Of a DNA stretch of 64,000 bases, positions 33,819 through 44,200 are shown in pieces. This DNA is from UBA1189 sp045612925 (GTDB lineage Bacteria; Bacteroidota; Bacteroidia; Bacteroidales; Bacteroidaceae): the NCBI GenBank assembly GCA_045612925.1, contig JAZKZX010000051.1:19853-83852 (forward strand), read 5' to 3'. The position numbers were made by a program, and so were the translations under genes. Numbering within the stretch: the first letter of the stretch is position 1; each line of letters begins with the position of its first letter. The notes beneath the pieces are model-generated. The model was not told the DNA's origin. It ran no database searches and saw nothing but the letters and a program-made list of their open reading frames with translations.

Positions 33819-36800
33819 TTACTCTACTATCACCTTCTTACCGTTAACAATATACACACCATTCGTGGGGTTCAGCACACGGCGACCCATGAGGTCGTAG
33901 TATACCTCCTCCTCCATGCCTTCGATCTGTGAGGGATCAATCTCGGTAGTGCTACCATCAGCCTCCTCGATATACAAGCTCAATCTTGCAGGAGCAGCCT
34001 GACCCTGCTTAGGATTCCACACGAAGAAAGAACGGTAGGGACGATAGGTAAGTGTATTCGTCACACGATGGAACTTGTTTGTACTAGACTGATAGAGATA
34101 GTAGTAACTATCAGGATAATCTGAAGTCTTTATAGTACCATTTACGTAAGCACCTAACGGAACGAGTTCGGTTTCGCCATCGTGGGCAAATTTCGCGAGG
34201 AGTTCAACGGTGAATGTATCAGTAGTTTCGAACACATCCAAACCATTTTCCATAGTCATCACCTTGTCATCTCCAGGCTCAACACCCTCTTTCAAACGAT
34301 AGATATAGGGGGTCTTGGCTTTAAGTTCTGTTACCTGAGTGAAGGTCAAGCAATCGCCTGAAGCAGCCTTCAGTTCGAAGAACTCATACTTGTCCAACGC
34401 ATTGGTAGGTGCGAAGGGCAACATGAAGGTACCATATATATCCTTGTTCTTTAGCGGAGCGCGCTTGTAGCGTGCAGACTGGTAGTGGTTGGCGTTAGCC
34501 GAGGTGAAGTTACGTGCACCACCATATCCTGTTTCACCTTCTGCAATAGTAGTGTCCTTATCATCGAGAGAGAGGTAGAACCTGGCAGGGGCAGGATGTC
34601 CTTCAACCACAACAATCTGAGGATTAGAGTGTAACACGATATCCGCATCCACGCCATGCACGGCACCTTGATAGAACTTCACCACCTTGCTGGGGATATC
34701 GAAGTGATGGTCTTTCTCACCCTCAGGGATACGCATCACATAGAATCCGTTCTTGTCGTAGAGCACGCCATGCTCGCAACTCTTGAAGGTGGGATTAGCG
34801 GGATCCACTTTGATTTCCTCCAAGTTGGTACAGCCCACGAACAATCCTTGGGTAAGAAGTTTCTCAAACTTCACATTCACATGTATACCTTCGGGCAATG
34901 AGTAGTAGAGACGGTCGAAATCACCCACCATATTGTCCTTCGTTGCAGTGATGTTAAACATCTTCGCCTTGCCATTGCCAAAGTAGACTACCGCCTGATA
35001 ACCACCTGCGCCATCATGTTCCAATTCGAATGTGAAATTCTTGTTAACATACAGATTACCCGTTTCATCGGGAATACTGCTGGCATAGCGGTCATCGGCA
35101 TTGTCAATCTTTACGACGATATGCTGGAGGTCCTTCCACAAGTAGATCTGCATGTAGCCCTGATAGTTGTCGTCGAGCGAGTTGGGTTTGGTAGACACAA
35201 CGGCCGATCCCCAAGGATTGAAACTGGGATGTTCACCACCTTCGGGAACATCAATGGTAACATCTAAAGTCAGTTTCCATGCAAAGTCCTTACCCACCAC
35301 ATAGGGCTTGCCTGTATCTTTATCCTCGGGAAAGACAAAACAGCGGTGCATACCTGCAGAGTCTAAGACTTCTGGGGGAGTTTTACCCTCAACATATGTT
35401 GCAAAGTCTCCCTCCTGGCCTTCATAACTTCCCTCGAACATAGGTTCTATCACACGGAAGCCAAGGTTGGTCATCGATGCAGGGATGGTCACAGATTCCA
35501 ATGTCGTATTACCATGCAAGAAGGTGGGCGAGATGGCCACAACCTCCTTCTCTACACCTTTAACGAAGTATTTCGACCCGATAGTCAAGTCAGGGTCACC
35601 CTCCTTTACGCAGTCAACGAGTGTGATACGATTGTTTTTCAACTCATCAGTATATGTAAACTCCCATCCATCAATGATGATATGGCCATCCTCTACATTA
35701 GCATTCTCATCTTCCATCGTGGTCACCACCCAACAACTGTTGGCAGGCATCTCGGTAGTTACGGTGACTTGTTCAAACTTGCGGTCATGAAGAATATAGT
35801 TCTTGGAAGTCCCCACCCCCAGGGTGTGCTTCACAAAGCTACCACGGAGCAGAGATCCTTGCGCTGCCCCTTTAGCTCCGCTGCTGTTTGTGGTAATGGT
35901 GAGCGATGTAGCAGCCTTCACATCGAGGACAACGGGTGTGCCAGCCAACAGGCTGTCGCCGGCAACAGCAATCTCTGTCAATAGGTTCTCACCCGACTCC
36001 AATGTTTCCTCGGTAGCATTGACGATATCGTATGCCACCACACCTTCGGGCAACACCACATTGAAGGGGAGGCACAAGGTTGTCAAGCCTTCGGCTACAG
36101 CATAGGTGGTTGCTGGAGTAATCTTAAAGCTATGCGCTACCGTATCTGGATTAGGTCCCACAATCAACTTTCCATCCGTATTATAGACTTGCAGGAAATT
36201 GTTATGTTCGCCCACACCATCATTCATTCCAGTTCCTTGAATCTTAAAAGCACCAGCAAGATCTGTTTCGTGGAACAGATATACACCTGCTGCACTCTTT
36301 TCGTCAGCGAACTGAATATGGTTCCAAGTATTGAAGTCAATAGCCTTCAGATACTTACCCTGCGCAGAGATTACCAAGCCTTCACCTTGGGGTACAATAG
36401 TGAATACCTTATCAGCCTCTGCTTCATTGGTATAAACACCTTTACCAAGAATCTTATAGCCCATATGGTCATCTCCTACCCAGTCATCATTCTCTGTATT
36501 GTAACCGATAAATAGTGGAACCTCCACCTCACCATTCATGAAACTGATGTGGTAGTATCCATTGAGTTCATCATCACCTTCCACAACTTCATTGTAGACC
36601 AAGGTGACGGTTTTGTTTGCTTCGTCTACTTCTATAGTCCAAGCGTAGCCCTCAATATTCTCTGCAGCAAAGAGAGCTCTATCGAATGTACCTTCGATGG
36701 TCGCACCGTCAGTAATCGCTTGACCATTGTATGTCACATTCACACCTTGCGGGGCGTCGATAATATAGAAGGTGTATGACAATATAGGAGCATCGAGTAT

Positions 36801-37262
36801 AATGAGTTCAAATGCCAATTTTGTAGTTGCTCCACTACTCCACAGCGGGACGTCCGCAGCAGGGTCATCCACATGTATGTATCCAGCCTCACAAGCAATA
36901 GTATAAAGGTCCTTGCTACTCTCCGAGAATATCCACTCATAACCTGGTTCTCCATTCTTTCCTATTCTTGGATTCCAGTCATCAGGATTTCCCAAATATA
37001 CATACTGATTCTTGGTATTTTTCATTTTCCAACGACCAGATTGTCCTGCCTCGAAGTAGATACCACAAACCTGGTCGCTAAGGCTAATATTTTCGGCACC
37101 CTCCCACGAGTTACCGCGGCCCAATGTCTGAATATCCAAATACAGCCCGGAGGTTCTCTCTTGCAAAGCATACTTAACTCCTGGTGTGGGGTTAAACTCA
37201 GCCCATGCTGTAGCCACGCTAAATAAAGCGATTAGTAAGGTTAGGAATACATTTTTTCTCAT
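33819..37262 (-). CDS. Large secreted surface protein with BspA-like region and C-terminal sorting-type tail
   Basis: The 1147-residue precursor has signal peptide MRKNVFLTLLIALFSVATAWA. A ricin-like or carbohydrate-binding N-terminal module follows (YALQERTSGLYLDIQTLG...YVYLGNP, about 25-140). From about residue 270 to the end it is paralogous to the last 900 residues of the 3320-residue neighbour. Shared blocks include TYAVAEGLTTLCLPFNVVLP, a beta-sandwich around WKLTLDVTIDVPEGG...FELEHDGAGGYQAVVYFGNGKAKMFNI, and the LRR-like GLFVGCTNLEEIKVDPANPTFKS. It ends YYDLMGRRVLNPTNG-VYIVNGKKVIVE, a tail common in Prevotella surface proteins and plausibly a T9SS signal. No enzyme domain is recognised. 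Confidence 0.85.
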   Translation of the reverse strand: MRKNVFLTLLIALFSVATAWAEFNPTPGVKYALQERTSGLYLDIQTLGRGNSWEGAENISLSDQVCGIYFEAGQSGRWKMKNTKNQYVYLGNPDDWNPRIGKNGEPGYEWIFSESSKDLYTIACEAGYIHVDDPAADVPLWSSGATTKLAFELIILDAPILSYTFYIIDAPQGVNVTYNGQAITDGATIEGTFDRALFAAENIEGYAWTIEVDEANKTVTLVYNEVVEGDDELNGYYHISFMNGEVEVPLFIGYNTENDDWVGDDHMGYKILGKGVYTNEAEADKVFTIVPQGEGLVISAQGKYLKAIDFNTWNHIQFADEKSAAGVYLFHETDLAGAFKIQGTGMNDGVGEHNNFLQVYNTDGKLIVGPNPDTVAHSFKITPATTYAVAEGLTTLCLPFNVVLPEGVVAYDIVNATEETLESGENLLTEIAVAGDSLLAGTPVVLDVKAATSLTITTNSSGAKGAAQGSLLRGSFVKHTLGVGTSKNYILHDRKFEQVTVTTEMPANSCWVVTTMEDENANVEDGHIIIDGWEFTYTDELKNNRITLVDCVKEGDPDLTIGSKYFVKGVEKEVVAISPTFLHGNTTLESVTIPASMTNLGFRVIEPMFEGSYEGQEGDFATYVEGKTPPEVLDSAGMHRCFVFPEDKDTGKPYVVGKDFAWKLTLDVTIDVPEGGEHPSFNPWGSAVVSTKPNSLDDNYQGYMQIYLWKDLQHIVVKIDNADDRYASSIPDETGNLYVNKNFTFELEHDGAGGYQAVVYFGNGKAKMFNITATKDNMVGDFDRLYYSLPEGIHVNVKFEKLLTQGLFVGCTNLEEIKVDPANPTFKSCEHGVLYDKNGFYVMRIPEGEKDHHFDIPSKVVKFYQGAVHGVDADIVLHSNPQIVVVEGHPAPARFYLSLDDKDTTIAEGETGYGGARNFTSANANHYQSARYKRAPLKNKDIYGTFMLPFAPTNALDKYEFFELKAASGDCLTFTQVTELKAKTPYIYRLKEGVEPGDDKVMTMENGLDVFETTDTFTVELLAKFAHDGETELVPLGAYVNGTIKTSDYPDSYYYLYQSSTNKFHRVTNTLTYRPYRSFFVWNPKQGQAAPARLSLYIEEADGSTTEIDPSQIEGMEEEVYYDLMGRRVLNPTNGVYIVNGKKVIVE

Positions 37263-37333
37263 AGTCTAATACTTTTTACTCTTAAAACATCCAATGTGGT
37301 CGTAGCAGACCATTTTCATATCGCCCCTTTTCA

Positions 37334-37356
37334 GTCGCACTTGTGCGACAAAGGTA
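37334..37356 (-). promoter_or_regulatory. Promoter with adjoining inverted repeat, surface protein gene 1
   Basis: Minus-strand TACCTTTG (37349-37356) is a perfect -7 box. Immediately after it in the transcript direction is GTCGCAC-AA-GTGCGAC (37334-37349), a perfect 7-bp inverted repeat that shares one base with the box. The other giant gene has the same arrangement at 48303-48326. It could be an operator or a hairpin at the very 5' end of the mRNA. Confidence 0.65.
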
Positions 37357-37575
37357 CGATATTTTTCAATATCCTCCATTCAATACCACCCCTTATTTCC
37401 CCCTCGCAAACAGCAATTATAACAATCTCATATACAAATCCTTAGGGGGGGGTATTTTGCTATATATAGTTAACAAATAGAGACTTTTACAAGCTTTTCT
37501 GGCATAATACATAAGATATAAGTTGTGTGTGGAAGGGGGCGGTGAGAAGCAAGCTTCTTGCATCGCGGAGATTAG

Positions 37576-37726
37576 GCTCACACGAAAAGCACAAAACTCA
37601 CGAATTTGGTTGCATTGCTGCGCTCGCAACTGGGGCGGTGCAAGTCACCGAGTGTTTTCAGCCGGAGGCATGCACAAGTGTAACGCGTGCAGTTTTGTGT
37701 CTTTAGTGAATTTTGTGTGAGACAAA
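37576..37726 (+). repeat. Family C dispersed repeat, full copy
   Basis: About 150 bases beginning CTCACACGAAAAGCACAAAA and ending TTTTGTGTGAGACAAA, so the two ends form imperfect terminal inverted repeats. Internal landmarks are GGTTGCAT, GCTGCGCTCGCAAC, GGCGGTGCAA, CCGGAGGCATGCACAAGTG and ACGCGTGCA. Related copies lie at 48989-49141, 49341-49495 and, inverted, at 50234-50381. Confidence 0.85.
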
Positions 37727-37750
37727 TAAAAACTCTCCGCGAGATATGAG

Positions 37751-37794
37751 CTATTGTCTACACTCCTAAACTCCTTTACTCATACACTCCCAAA
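37751..37794 (+). repeat. Family A repeat, 3' half only
   Basis: CTATTGTCTACACTCCTAAA followed by ACTCC octads matches the right arm of the 114-bp family A element found inside the GH110 and rlmD genes. Confidence 0.75.
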
Positions 37795-37828
37795 GAAAAA
37801 CCCTCACCACTCATCGCTAACCATTAAT

Positions 37829-37900
37829 TCTCACACGAAATCAACGAAATGGGTTGCATAGCTACGCTCGCAACGGGGCGGCGTGACGCCGAGTGTTCTC
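37829..37900 (+). repeat. Family C dispersed repeat, 5' half
   Basis: CTCACACGAAATCAACGAAA, GGGTTGCATAGCTACGCTCG and GGGGCGGCGTGACGCCGAGT match the left half of family C with several differences. The right half is missing. Confidence 0.75.
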
Positions 37901-37931
37901 GTATCTGACCACGAATGGCGAATAAAAAACA

Positions 37932-37964
37932 AACCAGGTCGGCATCGTATGTGCCGACCTGGTT
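37932..37964 (-). terminator. Terminator after micropeptide gene 2, loop inverted
   Basis: The same 13-bp arms as at 33380-33412 enclose loop TCGTATG, the exact reverse complement of CATACGA in copy 1. Flanking bases on both sides are otherwise almost identical between the two loci. A T-run follows on the minus strand. Confidence 0.85.
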
Positions 37965-37993
37965 ATTGACTTAGCCAGTGTAAGAGTCAGGGA

Positions 37994-38161
37994 TTAGTTC
38001 CAGAGGTTACCCCACTCACCGCGATACTTGTTGGCACCTTGGTCATTAGGATCATTTTTATCAATTTCGCCTGAGCCTTCTGTGAAGCTTCCAGCAATCA
38101 TGCTTACAATCTCAAGTTCTACCACTTCGCAGGTGGGTGCAATATACATTTTCTTTTTCAT
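37994..38161 (-). CDS. 55-residue micropeptide ending RGEWGNLWN, copy 2
   Basis: The minus strand from ATG at 38161 to TAA at 37994 encodes MKKKMYIAPTCEVVELEIVS, then MIAGSFTEGSGEIDKNDPND and QGANKYRGEWGNLWN. It is about 60 percent identical to copy 1, with changes concentrated in the polar middle. It lies 79 bases after the 3320-residue surface protein gene and is followed by its own terminator, exactly as copy 1 follows its neighbour. Function is unknown. Secreted signal, structural partner of the surface protein, or substrate of a modifying enzyme are all possible; no modifying enzyme is nearby. Confidence 0.8.
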   Translation of the reverse strand: MKKKMYIAPTCEVVELEIVSMIAGSFTEGSGEIDKNDPNDQGANKYRGEWGNLWN

Positions 38162-38196
38162 ATTCATCATTTATTTCGTTTATTCTTCATTTTCGC

Positions 38197-38241
38197 GAGG
38201 TCTGCCAGCCCCCTCTTTTAGGAGGGGGTTGGGGGCGGCCT
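38197..38241. repeat. Family B repeat after surface protein gene 2
   Basis: CCCCCTC (38209-38215) and GAGGGGG (38222-38228) with the same flanks as at 33768-33817. It abuts the stop codon of the giant gene. Confidence 0.75.
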
Positions 38242-41200
38242 TACTCAATCACAACTTTCTTACCGTTAACAATGTAAATTCCATTGGTGGGGTTCAGCAC
38301 ACGGCGACCCATGAGGTCGTAGTATACATCCTCTTCCCAACCTTCGATCTGTGAGGGATCAATCTCGGTAGTGCCACCATTAGCCTTCTCTATAATCAAG
38401 TTCAATCTTGCAGGAGCATTAGCAACCTGACTCTCCTCCTCGGGAGTCACCACGAAGAAGGCACGATAGGGGCGATAGCTGAGCAACTCTGTTACCTTAA
38501 GGAACTTCTTCTGACTAACACTATAGTAGTAGTAGTAACTACCATTCTTTTTGTGTGCTGCCTCAGTATCAATGTAGAAGTTCACATAAGAGCCCAACGC
38601 TCTAGACTTACCTGCCTTCTCTTCAGTGGGGTCATACTTGGCATGAGTCTCAACTTGGAATGACTTTGTTGTTTCAAACACATCAAGTTCAGACTCGTCA
38701 GTACCAAATACTTCATCACCCTCCAAATCAGATGTCTCTGTAGGATTCTCTTTCTGCCTATACAGATAGGGAGTATTTACCTCCAACACATCTACTTGAG
38801 AGAAGGTCAGGTTGTCACCATCACCACTCTTAAATCTATAGAAGTCATACTTCTCCATCGCATTCTCAGGCACGAAGGGCAAGCAGATGGTACCATACTT
38901 ACCATCAGCCAGCGGAGCGCGCTTGTAGCGTGCAGCTTGGTAGGTATTGTTATTAGTAGAGATGAAGTCACGCGCACCACCATGTCCTGTCTCATTTTCT
39001 GTAATCGTGTTATCGATATCATCCAAAGAGAGATAGAAGTTCACATACTTCACATCCTCCTCATGTCCCACAACCACGCCAATCTGCGGGTTAGAGTGGA
39101 GCACCACATCGGCCTTAACGCCATGCACAGCACCAGCATAGAGTCTCACCACCTTACTGGGAATCTCGTAGTGGTCGGTTCCACCCTCAGGGATACGCAT
39201 CACATAGTAGCCATTCTTATCGTAGAGCACACCATGCTCACAGCTCTTGAAGACGGGGTTAGCAGGATCCACTTTGATTTCAGTCAAGTTGGTACAACCT
39301 ACGAACAATCCTTTGCTTAACAATCTTTCGAACTTCACATCCACATGGATACCCTCGGGCAATGAATAGTAGAGACGGTCGAAGTTATTAACGAGATTAC
39401 CCTCCGAAGCAGAGATGTTATACATCTTCGCCTTACCATTCATGTAGTAAATTACCACTTGGTAGCCACCAGAACCATCGTGTTCAAGTTCAAACCTGAA
39501 CTTGGTGTTCACCAATATAGAGTCACTGCCGTTAGCAGCCTTAATAGTATCTCCATTCGCATCCAAAGTTACAGAGCTGTATTTATAGCGGTCATCGGCA
39601 TTGTCAATCTTAACAACGATATCCTGGAGATTTTTCCACATGTAAATCTGCATGTAACCCTTATAGTTGTCGGCAAGCGAATTCTCATGAGTAGATACGA
39701 TAGCCGAACCAAACTCATTGAAGCTAGCATTCTTGGTGGTGTCAATAGTCACATCCAAGGTCAACTTCCATGCACCACTTTGAGTCACCACATAGGGCTT
39801 ACCTGTATTTGGGTCTTCGGGGAATACATAGCAAGTGTTCTTACCCTGATTTCCGTTATCATTCACACCATCACCAGGTTTGCCTTCATAGCGACCTTCG
39901 AACATAAGCTCGAGATCTTGGAAGCCAAGGTTAACAAGTGTAGAGGGGAATGTTACTGAGGTCAGTTCCTTGTTGCCGTGCATGAAGTCAGGTGCAATGG
40001 CAACTACATTTCTAGATTTGCCGTCAACAGTATATTGAGAGCCAATCTCCAATTCTCCAGTACCATTTAGTGCAACATCGGTGAGTTTGATACCATTGGT
40101 CACTTCTTCATACTTAAACAACCAATCATCAACAACCACGATACTATCTTCAAATTCACCTTTTTCATTGAGCTTTGAGAGTTGGATATTTTCAACATTT
40201 ATATTAGTCTGTATCCAGCAACTATTGGCAGCGATGTCGGTAGCCGACTTAATTGCAGTGAAGTCAGCACCACCGAGAACAAACTTCTTGTGCTCGTTGC
40301 TGGTCGCCAAAGACTCCTTCACGAAGTTACCCTTGAGGATTGAACCGTCCTTTGAAATCTTAGCGCCATTACCATTATTACGGATTTCGAAGGTGTAAGT
40401 TCCAGCCTCCATCTTAACAACGGCAGGAGTACCCGCCTTGAGCACCTCGCCCTCAGTTGCGATGAGTTGCAACACAGCGTAAGCCGAAGCGCTACCTGCA
40501 CCATAGTTGAGCTTATCAGAGGTAATATCGTAAGCCTTCATGCCAGCAGGTATCACCACATGGAAGGGGAAGCAAATGGTACCGAGAGTGTCAGCGAAGG
40601 TTACAGCAAAACTATTTACCTCGGTAATAGTAAATTTATCTGCAGTATTGTCATTACCGAAAACAGTACCATAATAATGGCCTACATAGTTGGCACCATT
40701 TGAATTACTAACAGGACTACTAAATGTCACAAGTCCTTCTGCCTCGTTAAAAATGTAGACACCCGCCTCAGCTTTATTATCAGAGAACACAAGGTGTCTC
40801 CAGTTAGAGGTAACCATTGATTGGATGTACTTACCCTGTACAGATAAGGTATATCCAGCACCCGCAGGAGTAATGGTAAAAATCTTATCCAATTCAGCAG
40901 GTTCAGAGCCAGTACCTTTACCTAATAGTTTATAAAGGCCTGTAAGTTTCCCATTGTCTGTAATGTCGGTCTTTTGGATAAAGGTGGGGGTATCCTGATA
41001 CTTGATATAGTAAGTACCATTATACTTTGCCAACACCACATTGAACTTAAGTACAGTACCATCAGTCAAGGTGATGACACCAGCATGTGAACCTGTGGTA
41101 GCGTCAGCCTTGATGGCAACATTGCTGAAGTCAGCGAAGGTGTTGTCGGTAACCATTGTGGCAAAGTCACCTGATACAGTAGCACCAGTAAGGTCGGTCT

Positions 41201-44200
41201 TGAAGATCTCTGTCAGATTCAATGTGCCACCTGCAGTAGCCATGATAGCCACCTTAGAAGCCATCTCGTCATTGGTGAGGTAACGGTAAGCATAGTACAC
41301 TTCACCATCTGCCTTCACTACAGGGATGATGTACTTACCGAGCATCTCGTTAGCCTCCTCGATGGTGTTACCTACCGGCTCACGAGTGTAGCTGTCGGTA
41401 TGACCATCCTGACCTACGGTAAGCTCTGTGGAACTGATAGCAGCATCACCCACATTGTGAGTCATACCATGTGCCCAGTTCCACTCGAAGTACTTATACT
41501 CAGCACTTGTGCAGTCGTTGTCAAAGTAGTGCTTCCAACGCTTGTAATAGAAGTCCTTCAAGAGACCCTGCCATGAGCGGTATGAGTAGTCGTTCAAATT
41601 GGTACCAGGTGATGACCAAGTGGTCAAGATGGTACGGGCATTGTTGTATTCATACCAATCTTCGTCAGCAGTAGTAGCACCCTCAACCTCACCAGCAGCA
41701 TCGCGTGCCTCCTGAGTCCACTTACCGAGACGGAAGTTGAGGTTGGTACCTCTGAAAGCATCCATATCCAAGATGAGTTGGAGGAAGGCATTCTTGCGAG
41801 CCTGATAGAGATTTTCATCAACACCCTTTGCTGCTGCAATACCCTTTAACAGATAGTAAGCATAGTCGGCCATCACGGCACCACCAAACTCAACGAGGTC
41901 ATACAAGTAGTTGCTCTTATAGGTAGAGCCATCAACCAAAGCGAGTTCATCCTCCTGATCGATGAGCTTGTATACCGCATCAATCAACATCTGGTGACGC
42001 TCCTTGTTGTAGGTACCAATCGCATCATTCAGTGTCTTACCCCAAGCACTGGCAGGGTTAGCATTGAGGTTAGGACGAGCAGCCCATACATCTTCTACAG
42101 GACCTTGGATACCGTCGGCACCATAGTTGAGCGGACCTTGACGAAGCAGACTCCAAGCCTCCTTCACCACGCTGTTGTTCTTACCATAACGAGCGTAAGC
42201 ATAGTTATCAACCCACGCAGCCACATCGGGCTTAACGCCATTCATCCAGGGGAGCTGGAAGATGAGGTCATAGGTTACGGGAGTCTGCTCGATAGCCTCG
42301 GGCGCAGCACCGATACCCTTGATGCTTGCATACTGACCCTTAAACTTGAAGTAGTTGTCGGTCAAATTCTGCAAGCGGCCCATCAGTCCAGAGCGGCCTC
42401 CGAAGTTGGGGATAGCACAGAAGACGGCATCTTGTGGGGTATAGCCGTTATAGCTGTCAAATGCGGGCTTGCCGTCAGAGAAGAGGTCGAGTACGATGAG
42501 ACGACCTTCAGGCACAGCAGTGAGTGAGTACTTCTGAGTAGCGCTCCACTGCCACTGCTGGATTACCCATTGTGAACCCTTGTTGGCAGCCTCCATCGCT
42601 GCGTAGAGTGCCTCGTAGTCCTCCATGGTACCCGCACCACCACCTTCGTGGAAGGGGTCCATAGAATAATACTGGCTCTCGCCCATTACGGCGTGCAAGC
42701 ACTCATAGTAGTCGGCAGCAATCTCAGCATATTTCTTGTTATTCACGCTGAGGAGGAGCGGACGCACAAAGTCACCCGCCCAGTTGCCACCATTACCACG
42801 AGTAGCATATTTTGACTTAGAGGCAAAGTTAGTGGGAACCATACCTGACCAGCCGGGAATAACAGGCTGCATACCGAGGGCACGCTGTGCTTCTACAATC
42901 TTACCGGCGAGTTCCTTTTGACGAGCATACCATGCATCGTCCTGCACGCCACCGGCACCAGCCAAGTTGTTGTAGCCACTCTTTGAGCCAGCGGCAGTTC
43001 CACCCCAGCCCTCGAGGTTGTTCATAGCCCACCATGCGATGAAGGCAGGACCAGCTACGAATGCTTTAGCTGCCTCGTCGGTGTAGCCATACTTGCGACG
43101 GCCATTGCCATCCTCCATGGTGAGGAATGTGCGCCATACCTCTTCGAGACCTACGAGCTGGAGCGGCATGTTGATACCATGGAGCGCCATCCAGTCGATC
43201 TCCTGCTGCCAACGCTTCCATGTCCATGAGGTCATAGAATAACCGAAGGTACAGGTATTGAGGTAGTAACGATACTTCGCATCAGAGGTGTGAGTTTCCT
43301 CCGTTGTTGGAACAGGGATATCAGAGAGATCTGCATAAGCAGCACCGCTCACAGTCTTCTCGTTGAGTGAGTTCCAAGCGATGTTGATATGAGCAATATT
43401 GTTCAAGTACCAACCAAGACCTGTGGTCAATGCACTGAGGGTAGAACCCTTAATCAAAATCTTGCCATTCTCAGAACCAATGATAAAGGTTTCTTGCTTT
43501 GAGTTGATAGAGGGGTCGAGGACAAACTTGAACTTGTCCACTACATCCCAACCACCGACACGAGCGAGAAGGTTCACTACGGCTTCGGGGTTCACCTCGG
43601 GCACTACAGCGGTGTAAGCGAGTGAGATAGTCTTCTTCTCCTCATCAACGATGTATTTCCAAGTGTTGCCACTGATATCCTTTGCAGTGAAGAGATCCAA
43701 GTCAACATTGGGGAGCAACAGTTTGCCATTGTTGGTCAAAGTAGTTGTGCCTCTATACTTCGCCTCAGCGTCTACCTCACCAGGAACCTCACCGATAAGC
43801 ACAGTGTACTCGTAGGCTGGCTTGAAGATAAGGCTTGAACCTGCGTCGGTCTTAGACTTATCATCAGACCAGTGCATCAAGCGATCGTTTTTCTCATGCA
43901 AGTAGTGGTTTGTACTATTGTTTACATTATAGAATGAGAAACCTCCATTGCTATTTGTGGTTACATACCATGAACCGTTAGGATTGGTATTCAGTTCTAC
44001 AGCGCTACTGAATCCATTGGGAGTATTGCTATAGATAGCCTTAGTAACACCGAGTGCCTTATTATATATATGGTATCCATCAGCAGGGTTACCCACTACA
44101 GTGAAGAGATCACTGTCGGTCAAGCCGTGAGCAGAAGTGGTAACCACTTCGGTGCTACCATTGTACTGCATATATTCGTTACGCAAGGTAGCGAAGTACC

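Larger units (their letters stand above)
37357..37931. other. Repeat-filled intergenic region between surface gene 1 and micropeptide 2
   Basis: No gene is supported here. It holds a full family C repeat (37576-37726), a half copy of family A (37751-37794) and a partial family C (37829-37900). The phrase CTTCTTGCATCGCGGAG before the first repeat matches the family D end near 49320. Confidence 0.7.

Noticed and set aside
37417..37629. Minus-strand frame of 70 codons in the intergenic region
   Set aside because: It runs through a family C repeat and also appears within the repeat at 49217-49555; it is a repeat translation.
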